Shown here piece by piece: positions 29,513 to 42,300 of a stretch of 64,000 bases of DNA; the stretch's first letter is position 1; the number at the start of each line of letters is the position of its first letter. Below the pieces are notes generated by a model, which was not told the origin of the DNA, searched no databases, and saw nothing but the letters and a program-made list of their open reading frames with translations. Location: assembly GCF_052324685.1 (NCBI RefSeq), contig NC_135223.1, forward strand, positions 20,071,822 to 20,135,821, given 5' to 3'. The position numbers and the translations under genes were made by a program. This DNA is from Brachyhypopomus gauderio. Its lineage: Eukaryota; Chordata; Actinopteri; Gymnotiformes; Hypopomidae.

Positions 29513-30363
29513 TAGGGGTGGGCGGATCGATATTTATATCGATAGTATCGATACAAAGGTGAGGATCGGTATCGGATTGATACCACGGCGAAAATATTGA
29601 TTCTTTTGCTGCAGTTTAGAGGTCTGCGTGGGACTGCTTTTTTAATCCCGCTCCCGCCCACTCCCGCTTGTTTTAATCCCGCTCCTGCCAAAAAATCGCT
29701 TGTTTTAATACCGCTCCCACCCGCACCTGCTTGTTTTAGTCCCACTCCCGCCCACACCGGCCGAAAAAATCGCTTGTTTTAATCCCGCACCCGCCTGCCA
29801 CATACACATTTCTGTCGCCCCCGCCCGCAATCCTAATATGAATTGAATTAATTAGATTTAGTACTTGAAATTTTCTTATGTATTTATTAAAACAGCAATA
29901 TAGCGATGGATCGCGCTGTCCCATTTCTTACCACAGTCCTAACACATGCCGTCAGGTGATGTACACCAACACTTTCTGATATCAATCACAACAAGCCGAT
30001 TTCCCTCTTCATTAATTACAATGGAATATGACTTCCATACATCAGACTTTCCTGTAGTTGGCTTAATTGTGGTGTATTCGCCTGTTTTAATTGAATTTTC
30101 CACAGCTGAAACTGGTTGACCGTCTACAGCAGGGGTCGGCAACCTATGGCACGCGTGCCACCATTGGCACGAGGCATAATCACTGGCACGGACCAGCATC
30201 AGCAAAAATATATATAATTTAATATAAATTATTATATTAATGGATTATAATTTCAAGTAAAAAGTATCCCCCCAACGGTTTGGAAGTATCGGTATCGGTG
30301 ATACTGACCAGTATCGTATCGGTATCGTATCGATACCAAAATTCCGAGTATCGCCCACCCCTA
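29513..30363. mobile_element. Nonautonomous hAT element with 8-bp target duplication
   Basis: The ends TAGGGGTGGGCG (29513) and CGCCCACCCCTA (to 30363) are perfect 12-bp inverted repeats. Both sides carry the same 8-bp duplication TATTGAAC (29505-29512 and 30364-30371), the hAT hallmark. The 851-bp interior holds repeats of CCGCTCCCGCC type (29640-29830). It also has a minus-strand open fragment at 29939-30205 with KTGEYTTIKPTTGKSDVW, which looks like a leftover of a BED-finger transposase N-terminus. The subterminal regions are rich in GATA/TATCGAT steps. The element cannot encode a complete transposase. Confidence 0.88.
30130..30200. mobile_element. Fragment of a second hAT element nested in the first
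   Basis: CAGGGGTCGGCAACC followed by TATGGCACGCGTGCC is the typical end of another hAT family. Only one end is recognisable here, so the copy is truncated or interrupted. Confidence 0.6.
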
Positions 30364-30473
30364 TATTGAACCCTATGGATTTGGAATGTTGGAATGGGAT
30401 GTGAATCAAGCTCACTTAAGCTTATATGTGAGTCAAGGAAATTGAGCAAATACCTTTGGCAATAAATTGTGAG

Positions 30474-30504
<31 letters not shown>

Positions 30505-30654
30505 ATACATAATATTATGAGATGCTGTCTTGATAAATACATAATGGTAAATAATAATGATAAATAAAGATATCTTTACTTATATGCTATCTCATAATTA
30601 TGACTTACTATCTCATAACAATGAGACACTCATAATTATGAGATATTATATGGA

Positions 30655-30656
<2 letters not shown>

Positions 30657-30701
<45 letters not shown>
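30657..30701. repeat. (TA)n microsatellite
   Basis: A TA run that directly adjoins the 5'-truncated Tc1 element. The preceding 30585-30656 contains several inverted copies of CTCATAATTATGAG. Confidence 0.9.
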
Positions 30702-30703
<2 letters not shown>

Positions 30704-30719
30704 TCCGAAAAAGAGAACT

Positions 30720-31418
30720 GAGCTGCAGTTCTGTGGGCACAAATGCCTTGTTGATGCCAAAGGTCAGAGGACAATAGCCAGACTGGTTAGAGCTGATAGA
30801 ATGGCAACAGTAACTCAAATAACCAGTTATTACAACTGAGGCGTGCAGTAGAGCATTTCTGAATGCTCAACATCTCAAACCTTGAGGCAGATGGGCTACA
30901 GCAACAGAAGACCACACCGGGTGCTACTCCTGTCAGCTAAGAACAGGAAACTGAGGCTGCAATTCGCGCAGGCTCAAAACTGGACAATAGAAGATTGGAA
31001 AAATGTTGCCTCATCTGATGAGTCTCGATTTCTGCTGCGACATTCGGATGGTAGGGTCAGAATTTGGTGTCAACAACATGAAAGCATGGATCCATCCTAC
31101 CTTCAGGCTAGAGGTGGTGGTGCAATGGTGTGGGAGATATTTTCCTGGCACACTTTGGGCCCATTAGTACCAATTGAGCATCGTGCTAACGCCACAGCCT
31201 ACCTGAGTATTGTTGCTGATCATGTCCACCCCTTTATGACCACAGTGTACTCATCTTCTGATGGCTACTTTCCGCAGGATAACACATCATGTCATAAGGC
31301 ACGAATTATCTCGGACTTTTTGAACACGACAATGAGTTCACTCAAATGGCCTCCACAGTTACCAGATCTCAGTCCAATAGAGCACCTTTGGAATGTGCAC
31401 CTAATAAGGTGGCCGGTG
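30720..31418 (+). pseudogene. Internally deleted Tc1-like transposase element
   Basis: The open frame 30882-31502 begins with the transposase core: ASSDESRFLLRHSDGRVRIW (first catalytic Asp), FPQDNTSCHKARI (second Asp) and LPDLSPIEHLWNV (Glu, DD34E spacing). Immediately after the last motif the sequence jumps to CACCTAATAAGGTGGCCGGTG (31398-31418), the outer terminal repeat, so the C-terminal coding part is deleted. The 5' terminal repeat and N-terminal DNA-binding region are missing, with the sequence abutting (TA)n. The element is inactive. Confidence 0.88.
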
Positions 31419-32033
31419 TGTGTGTGTATAAATATATATATATATATTATATATATATATTTACCGCCCGGTCTAGGTCAGACGGTAACAGAAAATAAAT
31501 GATGGAGTGATTGGAGGAGCGAAGTAATAAAGAGGAACCGACAAAAACTTAACCGTCTCAAAATATATGTAATTTGACAAATATAAATGCAAGGTGTTAC
31601 AAGCATGGGCTTAGCACCAACTGACTTCAGGTAGGCCACGCTGAAAACGGGAAAAGAAAACCAAACTACAAAACAAACAGCAGCCTACCCTACCTGGTGC
31701 TAAGCAACATCCGTAAATCATAGCTAACAACAAAACAATGAATAAAATGAAACACCATAAACAACATACAACTACGCAAAACAAAGACACAGTCCACCAC
31801 ACACGGAAACAGGGGCAGTCTAACAACTCTTAACACCGGTTAGCTGATGTATATAAAAAAAAAAAATCATCCCAAACAGGGAGAACAAACGAGGACAGCC
31901 TGCCACTCCCTCCTGCCGTCCGCACTTCCAGGAAGCCTTTTGTAGCTGTGGACTCGTCAGGCACCGCCCAGAACCATGTGACACCATAATCACGGGTGCA
32001 CCTGAAAGAGATTACAACACCACAGAGTAACAA

Positions 32034-32224
32034 CTCATCACGCTCCCTTGGGAGAACAGCACAATCATACAGCAACAACTCATCACGCTCCCGTAAGAGA
32101 ACAGTACTATGTGTACAGTAATACCTCATCACGCTCCCTTAAGAGAACAGTACTATGTGTACAGTAATACCTCATCACGCTCCCTTAAGAGAACAGTATG
32201 GCTGTACAGTAAGAACTCATCACC
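32034..32224. repeat. 46-bp tandem repeat, about four copies
   Basis: CTCATCACGCTCCC recurs at 32034, 32079, 32125 and 32171, with a partial copy at 32217. The unit is 45-46 bp and includes AAGAGAACAGTACTATG. Confidence 0.9.
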
Positions 32225-32233
32225 TTAGGACCT

Positions 32234-32237
<4 letters not shown>

Positions 32238-32305
<68 letters not shown>
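32238..32305. repeat. (TA)n microsatellite
   Basis: A perfect TA run of about 34 units. Confidence 0.95.
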
Positions 32306-32308
<3 letters not shown>

Positions 32309-33096
32309 GACCGAAAGCAGATTTTCTAGATTTTCTTTAACTCACTTAAGCTACAAAATTAACAATATAAACAGCAGCTGAGAGGGGTCTTAAGCTAAGA
32401 AAGGCCGATTTATTATCTTATTCCTCCCTCGGAGACACGCCGAACACGGTTTTACTCTTTAGCTGTTCGAGGGTTTCCCCATCCTGCTGTAATGGTACGG
32501 TCCACAGAGTGGTTTGTACCCAGGTTTCAGGGAGCGGACAAAGAATGTAACTCATGAAGTGTCTGTGTGTGCCCAAGGCGTTCACATTAAAAACCATCCG
32601 ACAGAATACGGAATGCATTAGGGAAATGAAAACAAAACAAAAAGTTTCTGGGTATATATCACCGTTTCCAAAAGTTTAAAATCTGAATAGTTCACAAGCT
32701 GGGTTGTAATTTTTGATACGGATAAGGCGCGAGCTCATATTTAACTTTTGAACTGATTTCACACAAGCCGACCAAAGACCTTGAACTGATGAACAAGAAG
32801 CAACACCGTCCGTGTTAGACCTCGACGTCCAAGAGGATAACTATGGGTATGTGAACTCGAGACCGATCCAGCAGGTCCATCTGATGTCATTTGCATGTTG
32901 TCTTTGGTTTTACTTCAGACCGTAACTACGTAAGACAAAAGTGGACACACAAGTGGAAGGAATGAAGGTGTTCTCCGAAAAACACAAGAGGTATACACGT
33001 AAGACGTCTTTTAATCGGCTCAGACGCTTGTAACATTGTTTCGTAATATATATACTTTTCAGTTACCTTGATTTATTATTTCAAATGTGTTAAAAA

Positions 33097-34245
33097 ATGC
33101 GTGAAGTCGGCTCTTTGCGTGTACTGGTAATTAAGAAAAGAAAGGCCAGCCGCCACATCCTCACTCCGTGTGTGGTTCTCTTCCTTACGTGCTTTGGCAC
33201 AACCTCATCTCGGGAATGTCCTGATAAATGTGGCTGCACGACGACCACAGTAGAATGTGTTAGTCAGAACTTAACATCGGTCCCCCAGCCTCTTTATGTG
33301 AACATTACGACACTTTTGCTCAACGGGAACAAAATTGCCCGTCTGCCCAATGGGTCTTTCCCCGTCCGCCTTGAACAGCTGACAAACCTGTATCTGTCTG
33401 GAAACCGAATAGAGGAAGTCGACCCTGGGGTGTTTAACAACTTGCCAAGTCTTCATTTACTTGATCTGAGTAACAATAAAATTCTGAATTTTGCTCCTGA
33501 TGCCTTTCCTGGTTACAGTAAGCTTCAGGTCTTAAACTTTAGTGGATCTTTGTACAATGCCTCTTATGTAGGCGTTGTTTCAGAGGTTTTAAACCAAAGT
33601 TTTCCTGAACTTTCCCATCTCATCTTGTCCAACAATGGACTATTGGTCCTTCCAGATAGCATGTTTAACAGCTTGTTAAACCTAACGACTGTGGATTTGA
33701 GAAACAACTCATTAGTTCAGATTAAAAGAGGTACTTTCAGGAGGAGTCAAGCACTAAGTCGTTTGGACCTGCGGGACAATGCTCTAAAAAGACTAATCAA
33801 TGGGACTTTAGCAGACTTTGACCAAATACCTGGGCTTCAGCTGTACCTTGCAGGAAACCCGTGGCATTGTGACTGCATCATTGAAGACATGGTGACATGG
33901 TTGCAGAGATCTGACCTCGTTGTGGACAAAATGAACTTGACATGTGCTGAGCCTGCAGAATTAAGAAACACCCAGCTCTTTAAGCTGAAAGGTGTAGAGC
34001 TGAAGTGTATTTATTCCAATGACATGAAGAGTGTTTTGGAGACCTCGTATGTCTTCCTAGGCATGGTGTTGGCCCTCATTGGGGTTATATTTCTGCTGGT
34101 ACTTTACCTCAACAGAAAGGGCATTAAGAGATGGATGTATAATATCCGTGATGCATGCAGGGACCACATGGAGGGGTACCATTACAGGTATGAGATCAAC
34201 TCAGATCCACGCCTGGCCAACCTCAGCCTCAACTCAGATGTGTAA
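33097..34245 (+). CDS. tpbg: Trophoblast glycoprotein (TPBG / 5T4 / WAIF1), LRR membrane protein
   Basis: TPBG is a single-pass plasma-membrane glycoprotein that antagonises Wnt/beta-catenin signalling. The 382-residue single-exon frame has all hallmarks. There is a signal-anchor stretch at about 21-38. The LRR N-cap cysteines are at 41, 45, 47 and 54. Leucine-rich repeats such as LTNLYLSGNRI and LHLLDLSNNKI span about 70-250. The C-cap NPWHCDC begins at 254, with cysteines at 258, 260, 283 and 304. A membrane segment lies at about 317-338, followed by the cytoplasmic tail RWMYNIRDACRDHMEGY. The last residues SDV form a PDZ-binding end, as in mammals. There are many N-glycosylation sequons. 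The start has A at -3. It is somewhat shorter than human. Teleosts can have two paralogues, and I cannot say which this is. Confidence 0.95.
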   Translation: MREVGSLRVLVIKKRKASRHILTPCVVLFLTCFGTTSSRECPDKCGCTTTTVECVSQNLTSVPQPLYVNITTLLLNGNKIARLPNGSFPVRLEQLTNLYLSGNRIEEVDPGVFNNLPSLHLLDLSNNKILNFAPDAFPGYSKLQVLNFSGSLYNASYVGVVSEVLNQSFPELSHLILSNNGLLVLPDSMFNSLLNLTTVDLRNNSLVQIKRGTFRRSQALSRLDLRDNALKRLINGTLADFDQIPGLQLYLAGNPWHCDCIIEDMVTWLQRSDLVVDKMNLTCAEPAELRNTQLFKLKGVELKCIYSNDMKSVLETSYVFLGMVLALIGVIFLLVLYLNRKGIKRWMYNIRDACRDHMEGYHYRYEINSDPRLANLSLNSDV

Positions 34246-34311
34246 GGAAATGCGGGGGTTGGCTGGAAATGAGAAAAGTGACTCGCACAGTGACTCAGCT
34301 CTTGATTTGCG

Positions 34312-34670
34312 TAGTTTCCACAAGCTTGTGCCCCAATATGCAGTGTGCCATGCCACACAGGAGATTAATTGGCTTCTGCTGGGGTGGACCAGTCATGCAT
34401 GCCTCCTGCTGTCTTATGTCTGCTGATGTGTCATGTTTAGATGTTTTGCAATGCTGCATGAATCAAAAACTCATTATAGAGGTTTGTCAGTCCTTCTCCA
34501 TAAGGTATTTTGGGACAATGTGGAGTGTGGTGCAAGATGACTGAAATGAAGTTATACATGTTGTATATTTGCTACTGCTTCACTTTTTTCCTTTCTTAAA
34601 ACGTACAAAATGTTAAGATTGCATTGTGTTTTTGTATTTTTTTAATGGTCATAATATCATAACATCCACA
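34312..34670. repeat. Duplicated block downstream of tpbg, copy 1
   Basis: Begins 67 nt after the tpbg stop. Shared landmarks with copy 2 include TAGTTTCCACAAG, ATATGCAGTGTG, TCATGTTTAGAT, GCTGCATGAATCAA and AAGGTATTTTG, in the same order and orientation. I estimate about three quarters identity by eye. Confidence 0.85.
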
Positions 34671-35113
34671 TTTTATCAGAGTAGCCCGTTTTTATATTCA
34701 CATTTTTTTCATGGGTCAGCTTTTCTTATGAATATATTCTGTTCGATATAAAGGTGTTGCATTGATCCCTTTCTTCACTCTGGTGCTTTGAACTCCAGAG
34801 AGGAATTCAAAGCTGCCGGAACAGAACAGGGATTTGGCACGCATACAGACAAAGAGACACACTAACAAATACACATGCACTCACACATTCCAATGCCATT
34901 CTTGTATCATATGTTATAATAATATAGTCATCTTTGGGAATATTTCAGGGGGGTGTTTTTTCATTTTTGTTTTGTTTCTAAATAAGATGTTTAAAAGATA
35001 ACCCTTAATGTGTAGTATGCAGTACACTGTATATTAGGAACAGTATATTCTAATAGCAAGTTCCAATGTGACTGTAGATAAAATACCTGTAATTTTGTAA
35101 GACATGATACAAA

Positions 35114-35119
35114 AATAAA
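35114..35119 (+). terminator. tpbg: Candidate tpbg polyadenylation signal
   Basis: AATAAA 869 nt downstream of the tpbg stop. A second AATAAA lies near 35871. The choice is not decided by sequence. Confidence 0.35.
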
Positions 35120-35948
35120 CATAAGACATTGCTAGAATAGTTAGATACAATGGAACTAGAGGTCTTTCCTGAAATAGATTTAATAACAGCCATTTACTGG
35201 CTTTTCATTTCATTCACACATGCTCTCAGCACCATTTCAAAGCATTCCAGTTCCAGTAATGTTTTTTTTGCTTAGGATTTTAAAGACGAACAGGTATTTG
35301 GGATACCGTAATCTAGGGCTCTGTCTCATCACGCACGCAAGAACAAAAAAATGTTCATCTTATTTCACAACTGTATTCTATTCTTTGGAATTGGATACTT
35401 TAGCAAAGCTTGACATTTGAGCCATCAATTCCAAGCAGGTTTTTATAAGCCAGTGTTTTCCAGATTTGTTTTTCCCCAGTAGAGAGTAGTAGAAGAAACA
35501 TAAATAATTTACTATACTAAAATCTGTTTCAGGATTTTAATTTGTAATTGTAAATATAAAACGAACATGCAAATGTAAAACAATTTCATCAGTAGTTTTA
35601 TTTTAGAAATTACCGCAATAACAGAAATAACATCTTTACAAATGATAGATTCTTAGAAGTCTATTCAGATCTTCATAGGCTACTTCTGTCATTAGATGTC
35701 AGCTAAAAAGCCATCACATGCCTGGACAGAAAAACTTGACAAAAAAAGTGGTAAAACACAAAAACCGTATACGTAAGGACACAACAAAATAACACTTCTC
35801 AGTTTTTTCACTGTATAGCTTACATGGGAAGCCAAAATGGGTGTGTGTAATATATACATTTAGAGAGAAGAGAATAAAATGGAGAGAGGGAGATAACTAC
35901 CATGTACCGAAACCTTTGTGGTGAAAGTGTCTTTGCTCCAGACTTTTG

Positions 35949-36325
35949 TAGTTTCCACAAGTTTCTGTCCCGATATGCAGTGTGCTGTATCACATAGGAC
36001 ATTAATGGGTTCTGCTGGAGCCACTGATCGTGCACGCCTCCTGCTGTATTATGTCGGCTGAACTCTCATGTTTAGATATTGTGCAGTGCTGCATGAATCA
36101 ATACCTCATTACCGAGGTTCACCTGTCCTTGTCCAAAAGGTATTTTGAAGCAGCGTGGAATGTGATGCAAGGGATGTTTCTAATTGTACTGAATGCAAGA
36201 TGGCAGAAATGAATACATGTCTTAACATATGCTTGTCAGTGCTCGAGTTTTACTTTCTCAAAACTTGGATCATATTACAATGTGTGCATGTGTTTCTGTA
36301 TTTTTTCAGTGGTCGTGATAATATT
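35949..36325. repeat. Duplicated block downstream of tpbg, copy 2
   Basis: The direct, diverged copy of 34312-34670, offset by 1637 bp at its start, with a small insertion near 36180. It lies beyond the first candidate polyadenylation site of tpbg. Confidence 0.85.
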
Positions 36326-39300
36326 CACTTTTGATCATCACAGTTGTACATTTTTACACTGACCTTTGTTCAGTGGTCATGGATTGACTTTTTCTTTTGT
36401 TTTATTTTCCTTTGGAACTGTATACTTCAGTGATAATTACATTCTTCGTATTTAGCCACACAGTCAAATTAAGAATAAGTTAGTCTTTAACCTGTGCATC
36501 AGTTCCAGTCTTTTTCTTTCTATGCTAATGTTAAATCTGGTTGAAGTGTAATATATGTGTTTAATATGTGCTCTTTATTTAGGGAGTTGTCACTAATGGT
36601 ACAGACCACCCAAAAAGCAGAGCATTCATTGGCTGCATTCTGCTTGATCTACAAACCAGGCTACCCAAACAGTCCCAATACTGAGGTGAAATGTTTTTGT
36701 GATGCACTTAAAGAACAAATAGTAGTTTTTAGTTGTTAGTGCTCAGTAATAATCAATGCCTGATGCATCATTCTTTTGGTTTTGGCATTGTTGGGACTAG
36801 ATGAAAACTGGTAAAATCTTTATGCATTGCTCCTCACACATGAAATTGTTTTAGAACTGAGTAACATACTGTTGCAGCCCTGGCTGGCGTGATGCTTCAG
36901 TCACAACAAGCTAAACCGAAAACCTGTGATCGACGGAAGTTCGTCCAGTGAACGTGGCCCTCTTTATCCCATTGTGTGTTTTTAGCGGTTACCGGGTGTC
37001 TCGGGTCTCCTGTAAGGTTGGTGAAATAGGAGGATGGGACAGGAAGAGTAACACAATCTGCTTTATCTGGCGTGTTGATGCATGTGTGTCCTCCAGCCAC
37101 ACATGGTGTGGTGTGGAGCACTGTCTGCAGGTGTAGTCACCCTCTTGGCTTGTAGAAACGTGAAGCTCTGATACTTATTCCTGAAGGCATGTACACTAAG
37201 ATAATGGCAAGTAAGATTATCGACAGAAGCTCCCAGCAAGTCCTTTAACTTTTCAAGGACGTATCGGTTGAATACCTTTTTGTTTGCCACACTTTTTGTT
37301 TTCAAATGCTTTACCGTCACTGTCTTCCCCTGCTAAAAGTTTGTGGCTGGTTTACACACAGAACAAAACCAGCTATCTGAGCAGAGGTTCATGTTTGTGT
37401 AAAAATGGCTCTTTGTGTTCAGTGTAATGGAGCAACTGATGACACCCTGAGGATCTGCCACACCCTCCCCAGAGAGGAGGAGCTCTGGCTCCTCTCCCTA
37501 CAGGGATGGAACAGGTGCTCACTATCTCACGTTTCCATGGTGACGATCTCGACCTCGCGCACTGGCTGTGCGGCAGGCGGCACATGGTAGACTTTTATTA
37601 ACGAGTTTGAGCAGCGTACCTCAGCCATGCCTGGTTGAACAGGTGTAATTAGGGGGTGAACAATAAAGGCCCGTGTGGGGGAGTCCTAAGTGCTGGAGAA
37701 GAAAGGGGTGGTGTTTCGCACTAGAGGACGTACCGTCCTTATGGTGCCTAATAAAATGAATTCCAAATATACTAAATACAGTTTCAAATTTATTGTACAT
37801 TTAATCAAACAAATAGACTCGCTCAAGTAATTATTTTACATAGCCCATTTGTAGGGCTGTACTGGTGCAAAATTACAATATTACTTATGCTATTATCATA
37901 ATTAATTCATAAAAAGATAATTCAGGAATGATAATAACTCTAAACAGTAATTATCTCATGCAGAATACAGTAGAATAGCAGAATGCAGTGACGGCTCATT
38001 CAGTCTCAGTGGCAGTAAGTTGCAGACATTCACATTAATGTCGTCCTCAGATTTCACTCAATCTCCTTTCTGGCTTTTTGACTGAAACAGGGCGTTGTAC
38101 CGAGGCACACATGATATAACCAGATATGAACACTAGAACACACATGGATATGTAGAGTCCACATTCATTTACTAGTCCCTGTTTCTGGTTTCTGGAAGCC
38201 ATGTACCTTTTTCTTCCAGAACTTTCCTGGTGGTAAGGGATTGAGCCAGTGTGTGGTATGTTAGGACACCGTTGATTTGCATTACTCCCTCCGTGAATCC
38301 CAGAAAACTAGCAAACCCACCAGACAGAAACAGAAGCACTTATGATGGAGACTGCTAAAATCATACATAGCTAAAATTATACATAGCTCACTGAATGTAA
38401 GGTATGGGGTAGACACAATGATTATTCATTTTGAACAAGCATCTTTTGGAATTATTGTTGTTATTATGATCATTATTCGCAGTGAGGGAAAGGTTCGTGC
38501 CATTAACAGCTAGCATCAGAATGCATTCTTATCGTATGGATGTATCTGTGCTGTGACTCTCACTACGGGAGAGACTCGTTTAGCCTAATTTGGATTTATG
38601 ATGCAACATATTAGTGTGCCGTCTCTTTCCTCCCCACCGTGCTGGCTTAAACAAGCGGCCTGAGAAAGGAAGACTAATCGGAGGGGAGAGCGGTGCCACT
38701 TCAGCTGGGCCACTATTCTGGCCTCAGCTGGCCTCTCGTGGGACTGAACTAGCAGGAAATTGGAGAATGCCTGTGGTGGGAACGAGCAATGAGTCTCATT
38801 TATACAGATAACAGTCATTTTCAGACACCAAAAATGTAAGATTTATCATAATGTACTTCCATGATACCAGGTGTTATTTATATACCTATTCTTCTTCCAA
38901 ATCCAGTTTTGGGAACCACAAACCATGGTCCACCACAACGTTCATCTTTGAAAGAGCAGTTTCTTACAGAGGGGTTTCATCTTATGAGGAGTTTCTTCTT
39001 GCTGAGCTGTAGATGGCTATTGGTATTTGGTGCTGGCAACAAAGCCAGTATTTGCTGTCTATTTTTCCAGCAAAACAAGCACTGCAGCCAAGAGTGAAAA
39101 TGAAATTCTAATAAGTTTTAGAGGTGACTTGAGAACTGCACAGTATGCTTAGGGAGAGATCTATATATTACCTCATCCCCCTGTTCACTCATGTGATAAC
39201 TCCTAACTGATGGTGCTGAAATAAATAGATCTAGCTTTAAGCAAGTCTTGTCAAGGTTGACATAGATGGAGTAGTCTGGTAACCACAACCTTGTCTTTGT

Positions 39301-42300
39301 GACACAGCAGTTCTCTTTTGAATCTGATCTTAGTGACGTCACAGGACTGCTTGGCTGTGGCCTAAGTAAGAATACGGCTCATCTGTGCTGGGACCTCCGC
39401 TCAGGACAGACAGCTAAACCAGGAGAACTGGCTGCTGCCCGGACTCTAAGCTCATTGAAAGAGGACTGTTCACCCATCCCACTGTCCCTGTCGGATAAAT
39501 GACTCTGCCATTAGAGACAACAGACAGATTAAAGAGGGAAGTTGATCTTCACCATGAGTGTGCTGGGAGATTTGTTTCAAGGTTTTTATATTATTGAGGT
39601 TACATACGGTCACATTTCTTGCCTGTTCTAGTGGTGGTGTTGCTTAAAGTTGCCCTGTAAACTTTACCGCAAAATTGATAATCAGTTATTTCAGTTTTTT
39701 TTCTTGACGTGCAGTAAATTGTATTCATATAAGCTGGAAAGAGAAGTAGAGTGATTAAGTGAGCTGACATCGTGCCATAAATCGTTATGCGTTCACTGCT
39801 GAAGCTGATTATTTCTCTTCTGTTATGTGCGCGTTGGCATATTCCGCTTTGTTCTTGGCTCTTCTTCATTATAGATGTGAGCAGTGGAAGCAGGAGACAT
39901 GGGTCAGGGAGAAACCAGAGTCAATTTCATGCCTCATTATCTTAAAGATATTACTGTGACTGCAAAGCACATCTGTTTCTATGAAAAAGTGAAAAAGTGC
40001 CCACACGCTCACATTTCCCTTGCAGAGCTAGGACTCCCGTGTCATCACTCTCTGCTCTTCCCAGTTTGGAAACGGTGCCCATGTTGCACGTGAGACCTGA
40101 TCCAACTCAAGCAGGCCGTGTGATATGAAGGTGACTGGTGTGAGATAGCATTCATATACTGTGTGAGAGCCTCATGACCCCTCCAGCTTTGAATTCCCTT
40201 CCAACACTTGAACAGATATGGCTGCATATTTACAAATGTTCCTGCAAAATGTGAATATGGGGGAATAAAAACTGCATCATGCAAGTGATTTTTTAATTAT
40301 TTTATTCCCAATTAATAAACTCTCATTACCACAAAAAAGAGACTTTATTGCAGTAAAGTATGTTAAATTGACGTTCCATCTGAGACAATGTACACAAATA
40401 TTCATCCTATTCTTTCTATTGTCATGCTACTTTCATTACAAGATGACCTTTTGCTAGAAAATGAAAGATTGTGAATTTAGATTTTCAAACAAGCAATTGC
40501 AATAATTTTAATAATTATTAGATTAGTGCAAAATCTAAGTGATTGAAAAATGTTCTATTGCCAACTTAATCACCATTTACGGAATTACACTGTGTACATT
40601 TAAACTCATTTGGAACATGAACCAAACAAATGTATATTTCTCCAATACTAAAATATTTACTTCAATAATTATGCAGTGGTAACTGCAATATATTTTTCTA
40701 ACCGTGGCTGACTGAATAAAACAGTTTTAACCCCAACTGTTTGCATTTGCACACAGAGAGCAGTCGTCGTTGCGGGGGACTTGTTCCTGAAGCATCAGAG
40801 ATGCAAGTATTCTCAAACCTTTGGTAATGTGATGTAGCTCAGTGGAGCATGTCAGGATAATGACCTGACTCTTACAGCTACTCCACCTACTCAGAAGCAG
40901 GATGATCTTATGCACGCACACACACACACACAGTAGAGGCACTCCAAGGCCAAACAGAGGGAAAATTATTTCTAAGATATGTATTTTCCTCATATTAGAA
41001 TGTACAACGAACCATGATGAGGTGATGTGCCTGAGCTCCCCCAGGATGAGAACAGGGTCTGCTAATATCTCACATGCTTTAATGCTTCTGGGAGGCACAT
41101 ATTCACACTGTACAGAGGGGATGGAGAAGGAATCGTTTATTTGTCTTCTATTACTCCGATAGCATACAGCTAAGTTGAAAGCTAGCATTAATTACTCATT
41201 TTTCTATTTTGTCAGAGTTCAAACCAGTACTTGTGAATTAATAGTGAAGAAACAATCTAGAAACTAGAATACTCAAAATAAAATATTTACTCTATGTAAG
41301 CACTGGAATATACAACTTTGCCAAAGATGGTGACACTAGAATGTGCACACAAACAAGGCTTGCTAATGCACTGTAAAGGGCTTCAGTAGTGAAATCCCAT
41401 GTCAGTAATCTAGAGGGTGTTAAAATGATGCACAAAGCTAGGAGGTATAATAACGCAGTTAGAATGCTTTTAGGGGTAGCCACTGCTGAGGACGAATAAT
41501 AGGATGTAATGGGCTGGGTAATGAGCATGCCAGCTATGGCACAACTAATAACTTTATTTTATAAGAACAAATTATGAACATGACTTGTTAATTACTTCAC
41601 AGTTGTTGGGCGCCATCGTGTTGCTGGGGAGATTTGTGCTCTAGCCTTAAGTGTTCACGTAGCCCATTAATGACAGCACCTGCGCTCCATAGAGGCCTCT
41701 CTGCATCAGCCCGTTCTCCCTGCTCCTCGCTGATGACAGGAGGATTCCCTTGGACGAGGAACCGCTCATACACAGCATATGTTACAGTTTTCTTTAACAA
41801 AGTTTTCTCCAAACACAAAACTTTTTTTATTGTACTTTCTCACATAAAACTTAATAAAATTTCTAATCACATATGCATTGTTTAACTTGGCTTGAATAAA
41901 AGATGATTTGACTCGAGTATTAAGGAACAGTATTCCGTGTAAATATTTTACCTATTTACACAAGTCACAGTCCAGTGTGAATCATATATTTCAAGATGTT
42001 AGTCGTGATATAGTATCCATGATAAGTGTAGTATTAGGACCATAATCTGTTTAAGAGTGTTAAAACTTAATTGTCGTGCTTGTGAATCTTGAAATACCAC
42101 AGTATGCATTTGAATTAGTGAGTGAGTCATGGTTAGCTTACAACCCCATGCAACTTGAATGCCTTTGCAAATATTACTATTCATCTCTCTGGTTACAATC
42201 ACAGCCTTGTGCTGTCAAGTGGCGTACGCGCCTGCTTAAAAAAATGTCTGTCATTTTCCAGTCCTAATATGCCATGGTACAATTTTCCATGGGCAGTGTG

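Larger units (their letters stand above)
31427..33096. other. Spacer upstream of tpbg
   Basis: Holds a 46-bp tandem repeat (32034-32224), a long TA run (32238-32305), and at 31464-31830 unclassified sequence with a short inverted pair TACCG/CGGTA. The final 300 bases before 33097 are the tpbg 5' flank or UTR. No gene was recognised. Confidence 0.6.

Noticed and set aside
34700..35900. A possible decayed second tpbg coding region between the two duplicated blocks
   Set aside because: The spacing would allow it, but no LRR, cysteine-cap or membrane-segment remnant can be read in any frame.
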